The notes under the pieces: generated by a model
The model's database searches: none
Seen by the model: the letters and a program-made list of their open reading frames with translations, nothing else
What the model was told of the DNA's origin: nothing
Part shown: positions 22,060 through 34,803 of the stretch, piece after piece
Layout: every line of letters begins with the position of its first letter
How positions within the stretch are numbered: position 1 is the stretch's first letter
NCBI RefSeq assembly: GCF_020509005.1
Contig: NC_063015.1
Coordinates: forward strand, 1,178,001 to 1,242,000
Direction: 5' to 3'
Length of the DNA stretch: 64,000 nucleotides
From: Fulvia fulva
Lineage: Eukaryota; Ascomycota; Dothideomycetes; Mycosphaerellales; Mycosphaerellaceae
Made by a program: the position numbers and the translations under genes

Positions 22060-23643
22060 ATGTAATGAAGCATAAGAGTCAAGTAACCACTCGGACGAGG
22101 GGTACTTGCCCTTAGCTTCTATAGTGGAATAGGCAACCTCATCAACATCATCATCTTCTAATAGTATCTTAGAGTCTAATGCGTCTTCCTAGGTCGTATA
22201 GGCCCTTATAGGCTTACTAGAGGAGGCCTTTAGCTTACGGCTCTCCTTTATCTACTTTATAAGGTCCGTTATTACCTTAAGGACATCACGAAGGTTTGGT
22301 AATAATGACCTCCTACGAGGTAGTGACGGTTGTCTCTTAGTAGGGTAGGTAACCCTAGCTAGTTTGTCCTTATTCCTAACAGCCTACTGAGCTGTAGAAA
22401 GGTGTAGGCACTTGCTTATAAAATGGTCACTACCGTAGAGATAGTACGTAAGCTTGCCCTAGAAACCCTTCTTAGCGAACATAGCTATCCCTTAATAAAT
22501 TATTGATTCTTGCTTCTCCCTAAGAATTGCAAGAATGTCTTATAGTAAGAGATTTACCTAGGCATTAATTATATCGCGAATTGAGCCGAATGAGTCTAGT
22601 AGAGCTACTAAGAGTTACTAGATCTTTCTGTCCTTAGTCTTGATGTCTTAGAACTAAGGCGAGGTTGAAACAGCCCTCCTTATAATTAAGCTAAGCTCCT
22701 ACTAGGCGTTATCTATTGACTAGTCCTCTGTTATCACGAAATTGGTGTATTACTAAAGCAAACTTCTTCTAGTAGCGAGAAGTCTTCTCTTATATTTAGC
22801 TTTAGCCTATTCCTACAACTCCTTCGTATACCGGATCTCGTATATTATCTCTTAGTTATCTATCGACAGACAGATATACATCTTATATAGGGCCGTTACA
22901 TTGTGCCGTCTATACGATGCCTTCCTTATCGCTTAATCTAAAGGAAGGGATGACTCGATGATATAGAGGGTGTCGCTATAGATAGGGTTATAGCGGCAAT
23001 GTCCGTAATAATGTCTTTGAGGACCTAGTCAACCTACTTTAATACTAGGTGTATTCTTATTAGCTTGAACTATGTTTCGTGGTTCTCTCTTATTAGAATA
23101 GGTGCTACTCTCTTTCTTATAAACCTAGTCTCGTTCTCTATTTTTTTATAAGTTAAGGGACAGGTTAGCTACCCTTAGGTAAAAGGATGTATTCGGTCGT
23201 ACGCGATCGGATCGAAATAGGATAAACCGAACGCGAGGTTAATAGCGGAGAGGATAGCTATCCGCCGGGAAGAGGAGGAAAGTCGAAGGATCGTATTAGT
23301 ACTAAGACACTATAGCGTAACTCTCTTAGTAGAGGGGGTTTCTAAGACACTACGGCTCTCTTAGAATAAACAGTTAGTCGATACGAACGCGATGTCCGGA
23401 GAGCGACTCTTCTTAGTAAGCTCGCCTACTTATCTAAGGTATTAGTATAGGCTCCCTAACTCGGAGTCTAATAGTGCCTTACTAGGCTCTTTTACGTCTT
23501 ATATACACCTATAGCACGGCTATAGCTTCCTATATAAGGCGGGTACGGCCTCTAGTCTACCTTCCTTTTATTCTAAAGAGGAATAACTCTAATACGACTT
23601 TATCGAGGGTAAAACACCGAGTTACTAACCCGGGCTTATAACC

Positions 23644-23738
23644 TATTAAATAGGTACGAGTTACGTAGTAGTAGAAAACGGCGGATTATACAAAAGACGA
23701 AGAAGGACCTAATAGGATAGCGTATATCTATATATAGG
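23644..23738 (-). repeat. Truncated 5' LTR of Copia-2, RIP-mutated
   Basis: TATTAAATAGGTACGAGTTA is the mutated form of TGTTAAACAGGTACGAGTTG. The next 70 bp follow the Copia-1 LTR (GGCGGATTATACAAAAGACG against GGCGGATCACACCAAAGACG), not the 3' LTR of the same element. It breaks off at 23,738 where a second Copia fragment begins. Confidence 0.75.
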
Positions 23739-26601
23739 ACCTTGAACACTATGTTTAGAGGTGCTTCAACTCCTAGGGGTAGGATTATATAGATGTCTTT
23801 AAGAAGGCTACTTTAGGTAAAAGCATTATTTATATCTACTAGGTGCATCTCGAGATCTCTCTTATACACTACTACTATGAATACTCGGAGAGTATTATGT
23901 CTAATAGTAGGTGTAAAGGTCTCTTCAAAGTCAACCCTATATTTCTATAAAAACCCTCTTATAACTAGTCTTGCCTTGAACTTCTTAATAGCTCTACTAA
24001 TCATTCTTTTTACATTAAAGACCTACCTAGAAGTAATTAGATTCGTACCCTTTAGCGGTACAACTACTTCCTAGGTATTATTGCTTACTAAGGCAATAAG
24101 TTCGTTCTCGATTGCCTCTCTCTATATATATCCCTATTCGGGGTCTCCTACGGCTACCTTATAGGACTTTGGGATTAGCACTTCCTACTAATAGGCTATA
24201 GCCGGCCTAACAGTAGCAAATGTATATTCTTCTACGTCGTTTAGAATCTCCTCTACCTAGCTTATTATAGGGTCTAGATAGAACATCTAGGCGATAAGAG
24301 CCTTATAGTGTTTCGCCTTATACTCTTTAGAGTTATTATCTCCGTCCCCCCTTGACCTCTTGTTACCTATAACCTAAGGTGGCGCTAGGTGTTCGGATAG
24401 GTCGAACTAAACGACATCTTCTTTTTCTTTTATTAGAGTACCCTGATCTCTAAACTTCTAGTATTCTCTAATGTCCTTTAGGGGAGGGGAAAGTTATATA
24501 AATAGCGGTTGCTATAGTGTTAATGACTTAGGTAGGTTCTGGATAGATCTACCGTTATCGGCCTTCGACAGTATTAAAACCGCCTTAATATTTTCTCCTA
24601 GCCTTCGTAACGGTGTCTCTAATAATTCCCTATCGGAAAATTTCGCCCTAAAGGGCTTCCTCCTAATAGGATTACGCTATAGCGCTCGACTCGGCTAGTT
24701 AGTAAAGGTGATACTAAGATCTGAATCTCCCCCCTTCTTATTCTTAAACTAGTCGACGTGACTATACGCTTTTATAGCTTTTATGTCCGGATCCTAGAAC
24801 AGCTATTGTTTTGTAGTATTTTCTAAGTAGCCTTTAAACACGGCTTCTTTTCCTCGGTTTATTAACTTGTCTCTCCTTAAGCCTTAAGGTTAGGCTCTAA
24901 GGTCTATATAGACTATAGCTTTGTATCCCTAGACGCGGAAATAGTCGACTAACGGTACTTAGCTAGTAAAGACTTCTTCTAGTAAAAGAGTAATACTATT
25001 AATGATCGGACTATTAGGCAGTCTATTTCTAATTACAGTCTATGCTTATAAAGCTTCTAGCTAGAACTCAACTAGTATACTAGAGTCTTTAAGTATAGCC
25101 CGGACTATATTCTTAGAGGCTTAAATTGACCTTTCTATAGGTCCATTTTAAAGAGAGTTATAGGCATTAGTTATGTCTATCTAAGTGCCAAACTCCTTCT
25201 CCTACTCTTTTAGTAAGGCGAGAATTTCCCTTATACTATTACTACGGATCGTAGATAGAAAGTACCTTAACTACTATTCTGCCTAGACCTTCTAATCCCG
25301 TAGGGCTATAGGAGCATCGCTCCTAGCCTTTAAAGGGAGCACCTACTTCTTCCTAGAGAAGTTGTCTATAATCTTAAGCTAATATTTGTATCCTAGCCTA
25401 GAGACTACGCCCTAAAAAGGCCTATAGATATTAATAGAGACAAGGGCTAGCCTTTCTCCTTTTCTCTCTATAGTAGGTCCCTTAAACTTCCTTATATTAG
25501 TAAGGGAGCATACCTTATAACTTAGGTGTTTAGAAGGAATAGGGATAGGATCTTTCTTATTAGTAACTCTATAAAGGTTTCTTAGTAGTCCCTTACTAAG
25601 GTGTGCACATCTTCTATACTATAGCTCCTACTAATCTTCGGACTTAGTATTAGCTATAGCGGTGCCGTTACGTTCTTAAGAGAGTATACTAGTATACTAT
25701 AGCTTAAGAATTTCCGAGATCGAGTAGATAAACGGTACTCCTCCTCGAAGTTTGGTCTAGACAACGGGTTTACTAGACAAGGATTTTAGGGTGAAACTAG
25801 GTAGTTAGATAGCAAACTATTAGCTAAACTAATTCTACGAAACAAGACTAACTCTAAGGCTACGAATAAACAAGACATTTTCTAAGACAATTTGCTTTCT
25901 AGAAGGACTACCTATTACTACACTTCCGATATATATAGCTTATAGATAGCCACCCCTAAACTTGATCTACTTCCTCTTTTAAAGAGGCCTTAGTGTCCTA
26001 AATAGTAGATCTTAGTCAGTTATATATAATGAAGCACAAGAGTTAAGTAACTACTCGGACGAGGGGTACTTACCCTTAGCTTCTATAGTAGAATAGGCAA
26101 CCTTATCAACATCATTATCTTCTAATAGTATCTCAGAGTCTAATACGTCTTCCTAGGTCGTATAGGCCCTTGTAGGCTTACTAGAGGAGGCCTTTAGCTT
26201 GTAGCTCTCCTTTATCTACTTTATAAGGTCCGTTATTACCTTAAGGACATCACGAAGGTTTGGTAATAATGACCTCCTACGAGGTAGTGACGGTTGTCTC
26301 TTAGTAGGGTAGGTAACCCTAGCTAGTTTGTCCTTATTCCTAACAGCCTACTAAGCTGTAGAAAGGTGTAGGCACTTGCTTATAAAATGGTCACTACCGT
26401 AGAGATAGTACGTAAGCTTGCCCTAGAAACCCTTCTTAGCGAACATAGCTATCCCTTAATAAATTATTGATTCTTACTTCTCCCTAAGAATTATAAGAAT
26501 GTCTTATAGTAAGAGATTTACCTAGGTATTAATTATATCGCGAATTGAGCTAAATGAGTCTAGTAGAGCTACTAAGAGTTACTAGATCTTTCTGTCCTTA
26601 G
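23739..26601 (-). mobile_element. Copia fragment (mid-RT back to gag), RIP-saturated
   Basis: Colinear with 19,828-22,640 of Copia-2 but with nearly all CpA/TpG lost. It starts inside reverse transcriptase (CTAGGGGTAGGATTATATAG against CTAGGGGTGGGATCATGTAG) and ends inside gag at 26,601, so both LTRs are missing. No frame longer than about 75 codons survives. From about 26,115 to 26,600 it becomes nearly identical to 22,155-22,640, including the mutated sites. Confidence 0.8.
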
Positions 26602-26762
26602 TATAACGGTTTATAGTCGTGTTGATAGAAAGTAGCTAGGTACGTAGGAAAGAGGAGCGCGAGGTACGCCGAGGCTATATATAAGCCGAGGTACTACGCT
26701 AGTACGCGCGGTCACGTGACCTACGTACTAGCTAGACATTCGCTAGGCCTAGGGCCGTAACA
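26602..26762 (-). repeat. 3' LTR of a Ty3/Gypsy chromovirus (about 161 bp)
   Basis: Minus strand begins TGTTACGGCCCTAGGCC directly after a polypurine tract and ends CCGTTATA, which would be CCGTTACA before CpA mutation, so the ends were probably TGTTAC...GTTACA. Contains GTCACGTGAC. The outer boundary is placed by this reasoning and could be off by a few bases. The partner 5' LTR was not identified. Confidence 0.6.
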
Positions 26763-26775
26763 CTACCCCCCCTTC
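26763..26775 (-). other. Polypurine tract of the chromovirus
   Basis: GAAGGGGGGGTAG on the minus strand, immediately upstream of the TGTTACGG LTR start, the normal place of the plus-strand primer in LTR elements. It fixes element orientation as minus. Confidence 0.75.
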
Positions 26776-29360
26776 AAAATCGCGCTTAGTCCCTTAAGCC
26801 CGTAGTATAGCCGCTATAAACGCGGCGTTATCCTCTATATTATCCTCTATACCGTATTAACGTATATCCGGTACTTACCTACTAACGGTCATCCTTCTTA
26901 AAGCAGCCGCCTAGCTATTATAAGTACTAGTATTAGGCTCGTAATACGTAACTACTAGAAGAGCTATAGGCACCTACGTAAATAACTTACGTAGCCTACC
27001 TATAGTTACCGGGTTAGATATAACTATTAACGAAGCGTTTACGGCTAAAGCATTTATTACTTCGCTAATCATAACGTCTTCGGGTGTTTCCTTATTAGGA
27101 ATCTACCCTAGTAGCGGCGTGAAGCTAGCTAGCCTGTCCTTCGTAGGATAGTTATAGTAGAAGTCCGCGATAGAGGCGGTAGTAGTATCTATTAACTCCT
27201 TAGCGGGCTCCTAGGTAGGCTCACTATAACCTACCTATTATATAAGGTATTTATACCTTCGTTCCTTCCTCCTACCGCGTAGCGCTAGGCCTAGCGGCAA
27301 TGTGCTCTTTATATTAAGCACTATATCTAGAAGCTAATACGTGTTTATATCTCCGTTATTATCTTCTACCTCGATTAGGGCCGGAGGTAGCTATACTTAT
27401 CCTACTATTAGTACGTATATAGGCATTAGCAAGTTAGCGTAAAAGCCGTTATAGAGGTTACTTAGGGATTAAGGGAGGTCTAGACGGTACGTGTCGTATA
27501 GTAGCACCTTAGTAACTACGTATAGTCTAGTATAGCGGTAATTAAGCTTCTTTAATAGGCGCTTAGTACGCTAGTTACGTATACTAAGGTATACTAGGTC
27601 TCCGACTTCGTACCGTAGTATAATCGTTCTATACTTATTAGTATATTTAGCTTACGATGCTTATACTATTACTATAGAGTCTCGTAGCTTATATCTAAGG
27701 TCTGTTATACGTTATACGAATGCATTTGTAGACTCTACGTCTAATCGCTATTTATACGGAAGTAGTTATATAGGGAGATTAAGTTTAGTATCTATATAAC
27801 GTAGGTTCTTACTAATATTCGCTATAAAAGGACTCACGCTAGTCGTTTCGAAGACGTAGTCGTTTATAGTGAACTCTATAAGTAGGAGCTAATCTAGCTA
27901 GTTATCCTAAGCGTAACTAGTAAACGTACGTAGGTACTGTTCTATTATCTTATTAGTATTCTCGCTTTGACTATTAGTCTTAGGGTAATAGCCGGTTAAG
28001 ATCTTACGCTTAATTGATAGCAACTCGTAGAGGCGTCCCTAGAAGGCTAATACCTATTAAGGACTACGATCCGACGTAATTGTCTTTAGTAGACTATGTC
28101 GGGAGAAGATGTACTTTACGTAGATATATACGATATACTCCGCTATCATTTCTAATACTAGAATATAATGCCGCTCCTTACCTAAACGGTCTATAACTAT
28201 AAGTACGTTCTTATAGTACTGACTATCTGCCGTGTACTTAGCCCTTAGTAGTTCGATAACGAAGTCTAAGGCAACGTCGTCCTACGTGTCGAATAGGACT
28301 AGTAGTAGAGTAAGTAGTCTATATTAAGGTTCGTTAATACTACGGCTATTACGGTATATACGGTATACTCGTACGAAAGATCTAATAAACCGTGTTATTC
28401 GTAGCTATATATAGTAACGTAATACTAACCGGCTCGTAGTTATCTTACCGGGGTGTCCTATAGTAGGTGTATTGTAGAAGGCCTTAACGACGCGTATACG
28501 TATAGTGTTTCCCTTATCTTTAGTAGGTAGGATAAAGAGACTATAACCGCTATGTCTGTTCTTAATATAGATCATCCTATCGACTAGTATCGCGTACTTA
28601 TTGTCAATCTTGTTCTTTCGTAGTAGTTTAATAGGTTCGCCTACTACTAACTAGGTCGTAGCTTCGATTATATCGTCCTGTTCGTATAGCTTACTAATGT
28701 CGGCTAATAGCGCTTCGTCTATTACTACTCCTTCGACTTTAGATACGCTTAGCCGTAGGATTTAGCTAGCGCTAATAGATAAGAAGTGTTCTAGTTTAAG
28801 TAGTATACAATCCTGCTATACGTACCGCGGATCTGATTTGTTATATAGAATCGCGTCCTATAAACGTCTAGTAAGGCTATCTAGTTTAGCTCCTTAAATA
28901 CCTAGACAATATATAATCTTAAAGAAGAATTGTAAGAGGAACTCGGCCTATCTTACTTATCGTCTATTTAGTTGCTTAGAGGTTATAAAGTATTCGAGGT
29001 TCTTGTGGTCGCTATATACTAGTACTAGGTAGCCGCTTAGATCAGTAAAGTTCTTAAAGTCTAGTTCGTCGATATTACTAGCTATAAGTTCGGGCTTCTA
29101 CTCTTTAAATACTTTGACGATAGTAAGTAGTTCCTTGTTATAAATATCGTAATTATACTCCTACGGGCTCATCTTCTTAGACAGGTATACGATTGGCCTT
29201 AGGATGTTGTCCTTATCGTATTACGATAGGACCGTAGCCGTAATAAAGTCACTCGTATCCGTTTTAAGTACTGTTCTACGTCCTAGGACAAATATCGCTA
29301 ATATAGTGCCTTTAGTATCGGTAAAAGCTTACTTTAGTCCGTTAAATGCCTTCTAACATT

Positions 29361-29790
29361 GCCCCTACTATTCCCTTTACTCCGATCTTCTCGACTATCT
29401 CCCTCCCGGTCATCTTTCCTATCTCTTCCTTCTCTTTCTAGTCCGTAATATAGACTCGTAGTACTGTACTTTAAGGGGGGGTAGGTTGGCTCGCGATTGT
29501 TACCTAGGTCGTTAGGCCCTAGGTCTATCTCGGGTCTCTTTAAGGGTTGTTTCTTACGTTTCGTGTTGCTGCCTCGATTGCTATATTAATCGTAGTGCTT
29601 GTTTGTCGTTTGAGCGCCTTTAGTCCCCCGAGCAGTTCGCTTATTACTCCTTTTAGTGCTCTCTCCGGAAACCTCCCTTCTTCTACCGCTACTATCTCTT
29701 CCGCCTTCTTATAGAGCGTCCTCTACTCGTCTCCCCCTTACTCTCGGTCGTCTACTACCGTCGTCGTCGCCATTTTTCGCCGTGAGTTAT
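29361..29790 (-). repeat. 430-bp LINE L1 5' fragment, inverted duplicate of 40,817-41,246
   Basis: The reverse complement of this stretch matches the first 430 bp of L1 from AAAAATGGCGACGACG through GGGAATAGTAGGGGCAA almost base for base. The few differences are CpA/TpA type. It ends abruptly at both sides: chromovirus RNase H at 29,360 and the displaced L1 leader at 29,791. A 5'-only LINE piece is unusual because LINE insertions are normally 5'-truncated. Confidence 0.85.
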
Positions 29791-29855
29791 ATAGTTACGA
29801 GCCGAAGTGAATCTATTAAGGGTTAGTAGAGTAGTTAGCACGAGTATATAGTAAT
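29791..29855 (-). other. Probable displaced 5' leader of LINE L1
   Basis: A 65-bp segment between the L1 fragment (ATG side) and the start of the L2 half. If the 29,791-40,816 block is flipped back, this segment falls directly between the L2 break point and the L1 ATG, where a LINE 5' UTR belongs. It has no match elsewhere in the window that I can see. Confidence 0.45.
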
Positions 29856-32640
29856 ATAGCTACTACTATATAGTAACCTACTATAGGATCGAACATAAAC
29901 TCGAGGCGTCGTTAGACTATATACTAGTTAGGACCTCTATTACGATATAGATATAACGTATACTAGCGAGAACCCCTAAGCTAAACTAGAGAAAGGCCTA
30001 CTAGACTAATATCTAGGCGTACCTTAATAACTCCGAGAGGCTAGTCTAGATCGCGTAGTAGTAATACAATAGTAAAGACGAGATAGACGAGGCAGTCTAA
30101 GGGTTAATAGACTAAATAAGAAAAGCGACCTTACTTTACGTTCCGCTTACCTAACTAACGATATAGTCTAAACGGTATACTAATAGAAGAAAGCTATAAT
30201 ACGGAGGGAGAAAGTAGTCGGCTAGAGGGCTATAGTAGAAGAAATCGCCGGCAAGCTAGCGAGGATATAGAAGCTAGCGAAATGGGCCCGATAGGACCCT
30301 ATATAGGGCCCCTCCTTCTCTATCCTAGCGCTATAATCGCCTAGTAGCCCGGTTAGCGACCCCGAGGCTAAGGCGCGTCTACTAGCTAGTAAGTTCTTCC
30401 CGCCCCTAGTCGAGGCTAATCTAAGCGATATAAACAGCTCTACTCCCCTAGCCCCTAGTATCGCGGTCTAATAGGAGGTGTCCGAGGGAGAAGTTGCCGC
30501 TATACTTAGGAAGTTACCGGCGAAGAAAGCCCCGGGGCCGGATAGGATCCTAAACGAGCTACTAAAGAAGTGTAGAGATTAACTAGCCCTAGTAGTTATA
30601 GCGATCTTTAACGCCTACCTATAGACCGGATACTACCCGATAGCATTTAAACAATCGACGATAGTAGTCCTACGTAAGCCGTAAAAGGAAGACTATACGT
30701 AGGTAAAGTCGTACCGCCTAATTACGCTCCTTAATACTCTTAGGAAGGCGCTTAAGAAGCTAGTTATAACGAGACTCTCCGAGGCGGTAAAGGAATACTC
30801 CCTACTCCCGGACACCTAGATAGGTACGCGCCTATAGCGATCGACGCTATCCGCGATAGAACTTATCACCTCTTAGGTAAAGGCTATCTAGTATAAGAAT
30901 AGGGACAAGGTAGCATCCTTACTTAGCCTAGATATATCGGGAGCCTTCGACTACGTATTATACCCGCGGCTACTCTATATCCTAAGGTCGAAAGGACTCC
31001 CTAAGTAGCTTATTAACTTCGTACGGTCCTACCTCTAAAACCGTAGTACGTCGATCCTAGTCGGCTAGTATAGAAGCCCATTTTAAGTAGTCTATACTAG
31101 AATTCCGTAAGGCTTAACGCTAGTACCTATTCTATTCCTCTTCTTTATAGCGACGCTACTCCTAGCCCTAGAATCCTAGAACACCGCTACGAGCGGCTTC
31201 GTAGACGATACGAACATCCTAGCGTAGTCTTCCTCGACTAAGGAGAACTATAGGCTACTAGAAGAGAAGTATAAGATCTACGAGGACTAGGCTAGGAGGT
31301 ACGGGGCTCGGTTTACCCTAGAAAAGTACAATCTAATACACTTTACGCGCCGGCTACGGTTCTATAATATATAAGCTTCTATCTAGATATAGGGGTATAC
31401 GACTAACCTAGCAAATCAGCTTAGGATCCTCGAACTATAGGTAGACCCGGCGCTACGGTAGAGGAAGTACGTATAGGCAATATTACGGAAAGCTAAACAG
31501 AATATAGTATTATACTAGAGGCTCACTACGTCTATATAGGGGGCGGACTTCCGGTAGTTACGACTTCTATATATAGCTATTATACGGCCAGTCCTTACCT
31601 ATAGTAGCTAAGTATAGTCCTTAGGCGAGAGGGCCTACCTATTAAAGGGACTCGTCGCGCCGCTAGCGAAGATCTAAAACTAATGCCTAAGGAAGGTCAC
31701 CGGGGTATACAAGTCGATACTAATAAGGATACTTAAGTACGAGACCGCTATACCGCCGATCGACCTATATATCTAGGGACTACGGACCTCCTACTTAGGT
31801 AAGTCGGTATAGTACCTAGTATAGAAGGTCATCGCTAGTATAGTCGTAAGGGCCCGCAAATTAGTACTAGCGTATAAGGGTATTCGACCCGGAAACGAGC
31901 CGAACTACCGGGTAAGGGACGAATAGCTAGTAATACGATAGGAAGGTAAGAAGTCGTTTATAGAGCGACTATAGAAAGAGAGGTAGAACAACTAGGGTGT
32001 AGGATATAGTGGACGCCCTTAGCTAGCGGGATAACCTAAGGAATAGTTAGCTACGAAATCCGCGGTTAAGTACCCCCCGAAGCTTATCTACTACCGCCTT
32101 ACGAGGGTATAGAGTAGTATAGTAACCTAACTACGAAGCGAACACATCGGCCTCTAGGGGTACCTATTATAGAGGAAGGTTCTAGGATATACGAATACTA
32201 GCTACCCCTACGGCTATTACTCCTAGAACGTACGGTACGTACTCCTCGTCTATCCGAGGTAGTCGCTAGGAAGGGGGGAGTAGATAGTAAAGGCGAGGAA
32301 CTGGACGATTAGGGCACTTCTTAATAACGTTAAGGACCTACGGCGCATTACGACCTAGATACTAGAGAAGGGCTAGCTAGAACAGTACCGCCTAGTAGGA
32401 GTAGTATAGGAAGAGAGGATACGACGTAGCGTAACGAGACTAGCTAGGAGCGGGGGCTAACGGGGTAGTAATATAGACTACGTACGTTTAGAGGGAAATC
32501 TAATCTAGATAAGGAGTAGTCGGGGGCGGGAAGGGTTTTTACCTATTCGGGTTTCCCTTTGTATATAACAAGAGATATATACCTATATAGGCCGGATAGG
32601 GTCCTAGAATAGGGGAATGACAAATCTAATCTAATCTAAT
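29856..32640 (+). mobile_element. LINE L2, 3' half (endonuclease end, RT, RNase H-side), RIP-saturated
   Basis: Runs colinear with 57,259-60,146 of the better-preserved L2, starting at ATAGCTACTAC (reference ATAGCCACTAC) and ending in an (AATCT)n tail at about 32,620-32,640. Blocks such as KKAPGPDRI-NELLKKC, SGAFDYV, GFVDDTNILA and ERAYLLKGLVAPLAKI are readable with TAG replacing Trp/Gln. It lacks everything 5' of the mid-endonuclease region; the missing half lies at 45,722-47,790 on the other strand. Confidence 0.85.
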
Positions 32641-33840
32641 AGTATAGCGCTAGGTAATATAGACTACGGTCGCTAATAAGCTATATACGAACGCCTTTAC
32701 TTAAAAGAAGAAAAGATGAAGCTATATATACGCTACTATAAGCACTAGCTTTGTTATAGGTAGCCCGCGACCCCTTACTATAGCTACGTCGGCCCGGGTG
32801 AGCCGCGGACCTTCCGTATCGGGTTAGCGCGGCTTAGCTTTACTTTATAACTTCGCCGCGCCTCGCGCTTCTCTTTCGTAGCTTCGTAGAATAACAACTC
32901 TCTTATTCGGACCCTATAGTACGCGCGTACTTAGAGTTTGTTCTACTACCCTACCTAGATCGCGGATCTAGGTAAGGGACGCGTAATAATAGGAATAGAC
33001 AGAACTATAGAACTCGAAGAACGCGTAGAGTCGTATTAGAACATAGAATACGGTAAGGCGTATAGCGCGTAAATACCTAGAGAACGTAACGCGGCGATAT
33101 TATTAGTAGGTAGTTACGCGCTCGTAGATAGTTAGGAAATAGGTATCGTTACGCCTCCCCTAAACCTAGATAATATAACTTTATAGATAAACGGCGGTAT
33201 ACTACCGCTACTAAAGCCTAAGAGTAAAGGTAAGTAGCGTATATCTCTTTTCCCCGACCTCTCCTCTTTTCCTCGGAGTTAGATATAGGACGATAACCGG
33301 CGGGTTATAGTAGATACCGGTGTCGCGCTATAATAGGAAACTAATAAAGCTTACTAGAAAGCCTTCGAGCGAGAAAAAGGTAGTAAGATTGACTTTATAG
33401 AACTGTTCGAGTTTAAGCTCGAAGAGAACCTAGGCGGCGACCTAGACGAGGTATACCTATTACTCGACGAGGTAGAGTATATTCTTGTATCCGAATACTA
33501 GAATATTATACTAGATAAACTTACGACCCTTATATCCTAGTACCTAAAGACTACCTACGACTTCGTACTATAGGTAGTAAATATAGCAATTACTAAAGGT
33601 AGACAACTCGATATAATAGAGCGAGCTAATAACCTCTAGAACACCTAGTATACTACGCTATATACCGAGTATAACCGTATCTATAAGATACTACGAAGCG
33701 AGGAGGCTATAATATAGAAGATAGCCGTAGACCTAAAGAGTAAGAAGGATTATAACCTAGTAAAGTTATAAGAGGTAGAGAAGAAGTTTAGGGAGGCTAA
33801 TAACCTATATAAGCAATTTAGCGAGATTTACGAAAAGGAG

Positions 33841-33845
33841 AAGAA
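33841..33845. repeat. Target-site duplication AAGAA (left) of Copia-1
   Basis: AAGAA precedes the TGTTGAG start of the left LTR and recurs at 38,575-38,579 straight after the right LTR. Joining the flanks restores a continuous Lys/Glu-rich gag frame, which confirms insertion into a Gypsy gag gene. Confidence 0.9.
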
Positions 33846-34063
33846 TGTTGAGAATATGCAGGTCATAGGGTCAACATTGAGTGCTTAGGGGGATTAGTAA
33901 TCAGGGCTTGCTAGTCAAGTCCTGAGTACAGCTGTCCCTCCTGAAACACCTACACCAACACCGGCGATACTGTATGTAGATACACGCTATCCCATTGGGT
34001 CCTTCTTCGTCTTTGGTGTGATCCGCCGTCTTCCACTGCTGCGCAACTCGTACCTGTTTAACA
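33846..34063 (+). repeat. 5' LTR of Copia-1 (218 bp)
   Basis: Starts TGTTGAGAATATGCAGG and ends GTACCTGTTTAACA. By eye it is identical over its full length to the right LTR at 38,357-38,574. CpA is abundant and unmutated, unlike the DNA on both sides. Confidence 0.95.
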
Positions 34064-34080
34064 GGTTATGAGCCCGGGTT
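34064..34080 (+). other. Primer-binding site of Copia-1 (tRNA-iMet anticodon-arm type)
   Basis: GGTTATGAGCCC follows the 5' LTR directly. It is the reverse complement of GGGCTCATAACC, the CAU anticodon arm of initiator tRNA-Met, matching the half-tRNA priming known for several Copia elements. The same block (GTTATGAGCCCGG) lies at the equivalent place in Copia-3 and, mutated, in Copia-2. Confidence 0.75.
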
Positions 34081-34803
34081 AGCAACTCGGTGTTTCACCC
34101 TCGACAAAGTCGTATTGGAGTTATTCCTCTTCAGAACAAAAGGAAGGCAGACTGGAGGCCGCACCCGCATTGCACAGGAAGCTACAGCCGCGCTGTAGGT
34201 GCATATAAGACGTGAAAGAGCCTAGTGAGGCACTGTCAGACTCCGAGTCAGGGAGCCTGTGCCAATACCTCAGACAAGTGGGCGAGCTTACTGAGAAGAG
34301 TCGCTCTCCGGACATCGCGTTCGCATCGACTAACTGTTCCGTCTGAGAGAGCCGTAGTGTCTCAGAACACCCTCCCCTGAGAGAGCTACAGACAGTGTCT
34401 CAGAAACACGATCCTTACGACCGACTTTCCTCGCTTTCTTGTGGACAGCCATTCTCTCCACTATCAACCTCGCGTTCGGTTCACCTCCTATCGATCCGAT
34501 CGCGTACGAACGAATACCTTTCTTCTGTAGGCAGCCATCCTGTCCTATATATAAAAGCATGGAGGAAACCGGACACAGCACCCTTGGTAGGAGGAGAGCA
34601 GCACCTATCCTAACCAAGGACAACTAGAGGACATGGTTCTCATTGATACAAGACCATCTTGAAGCTCAAGATGTGCTTTGGGTTGTAGATGGAGGCCATC
34701 TATTATCAAGCACACCCAGCTCCTCAACACCATCTGAGTCATCAGATCCCTTACCTGGACTTGAAGAGTCAAGATACAGTCCAGTTTGGAGGAAAGCAAA
34801 TAG

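Larger units (their letters stand above)
18366..23738 (-). mobile_element. Copia-2: chimeric Ty1/Copia element, minus strand
   Basis: 3' LTR at 18,366-18,639, internal region, and a truncated RIP-mutated 5' LTR at 23,644-23,738. From 18.64 to about 22.15 kb the damage is light: CpA is still common and pol blocks are readable with scattered TAG. Upstream of about 22.15 kb the same element is RIP-saturated. The 5' LTR remnant matches the Copia-1 LTR subfamily rather than its own 3' LTR. Next to it, 23,628-23,643 is a mutated copy of the tRNA-iMet-type primer site seen in Copia-1 and Copia-3. I infer recombination between a younger and an older element. Confidence 0.75.
26602..29360 (-). mobile_element. 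Ty3/Gypsy chromovirus 3' half (RNase H, integrase, chromodomain), RIP-saturated
   Basis: Minus translation ignoring TAG gives, in order: RNase H-type sequence (KTDTSDFITATVLS, RPIVYLSKKMSPQEYNYDIY, VYSDHKNLEYFITSKQLNRR), the integrase zinc-binding block (AFYNTPTIGHPGKITTSRLV, with downstream Cys positions mutated), the integrase core (TSDRSPQWVLAFQGRLYELL, TGYYPKTNSQSENTNKIIEQ), and near 27,190-27,290 a chromodomain-like RGRRKERRYKYLI-GYSEPT-EPAKELI. This is the chromovirus domain order. The RT core proper is absent: the sequence enters just before RNase H at 29,360, where a LINE fragment abuts. No frame is intact. Confidence 0.8.
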
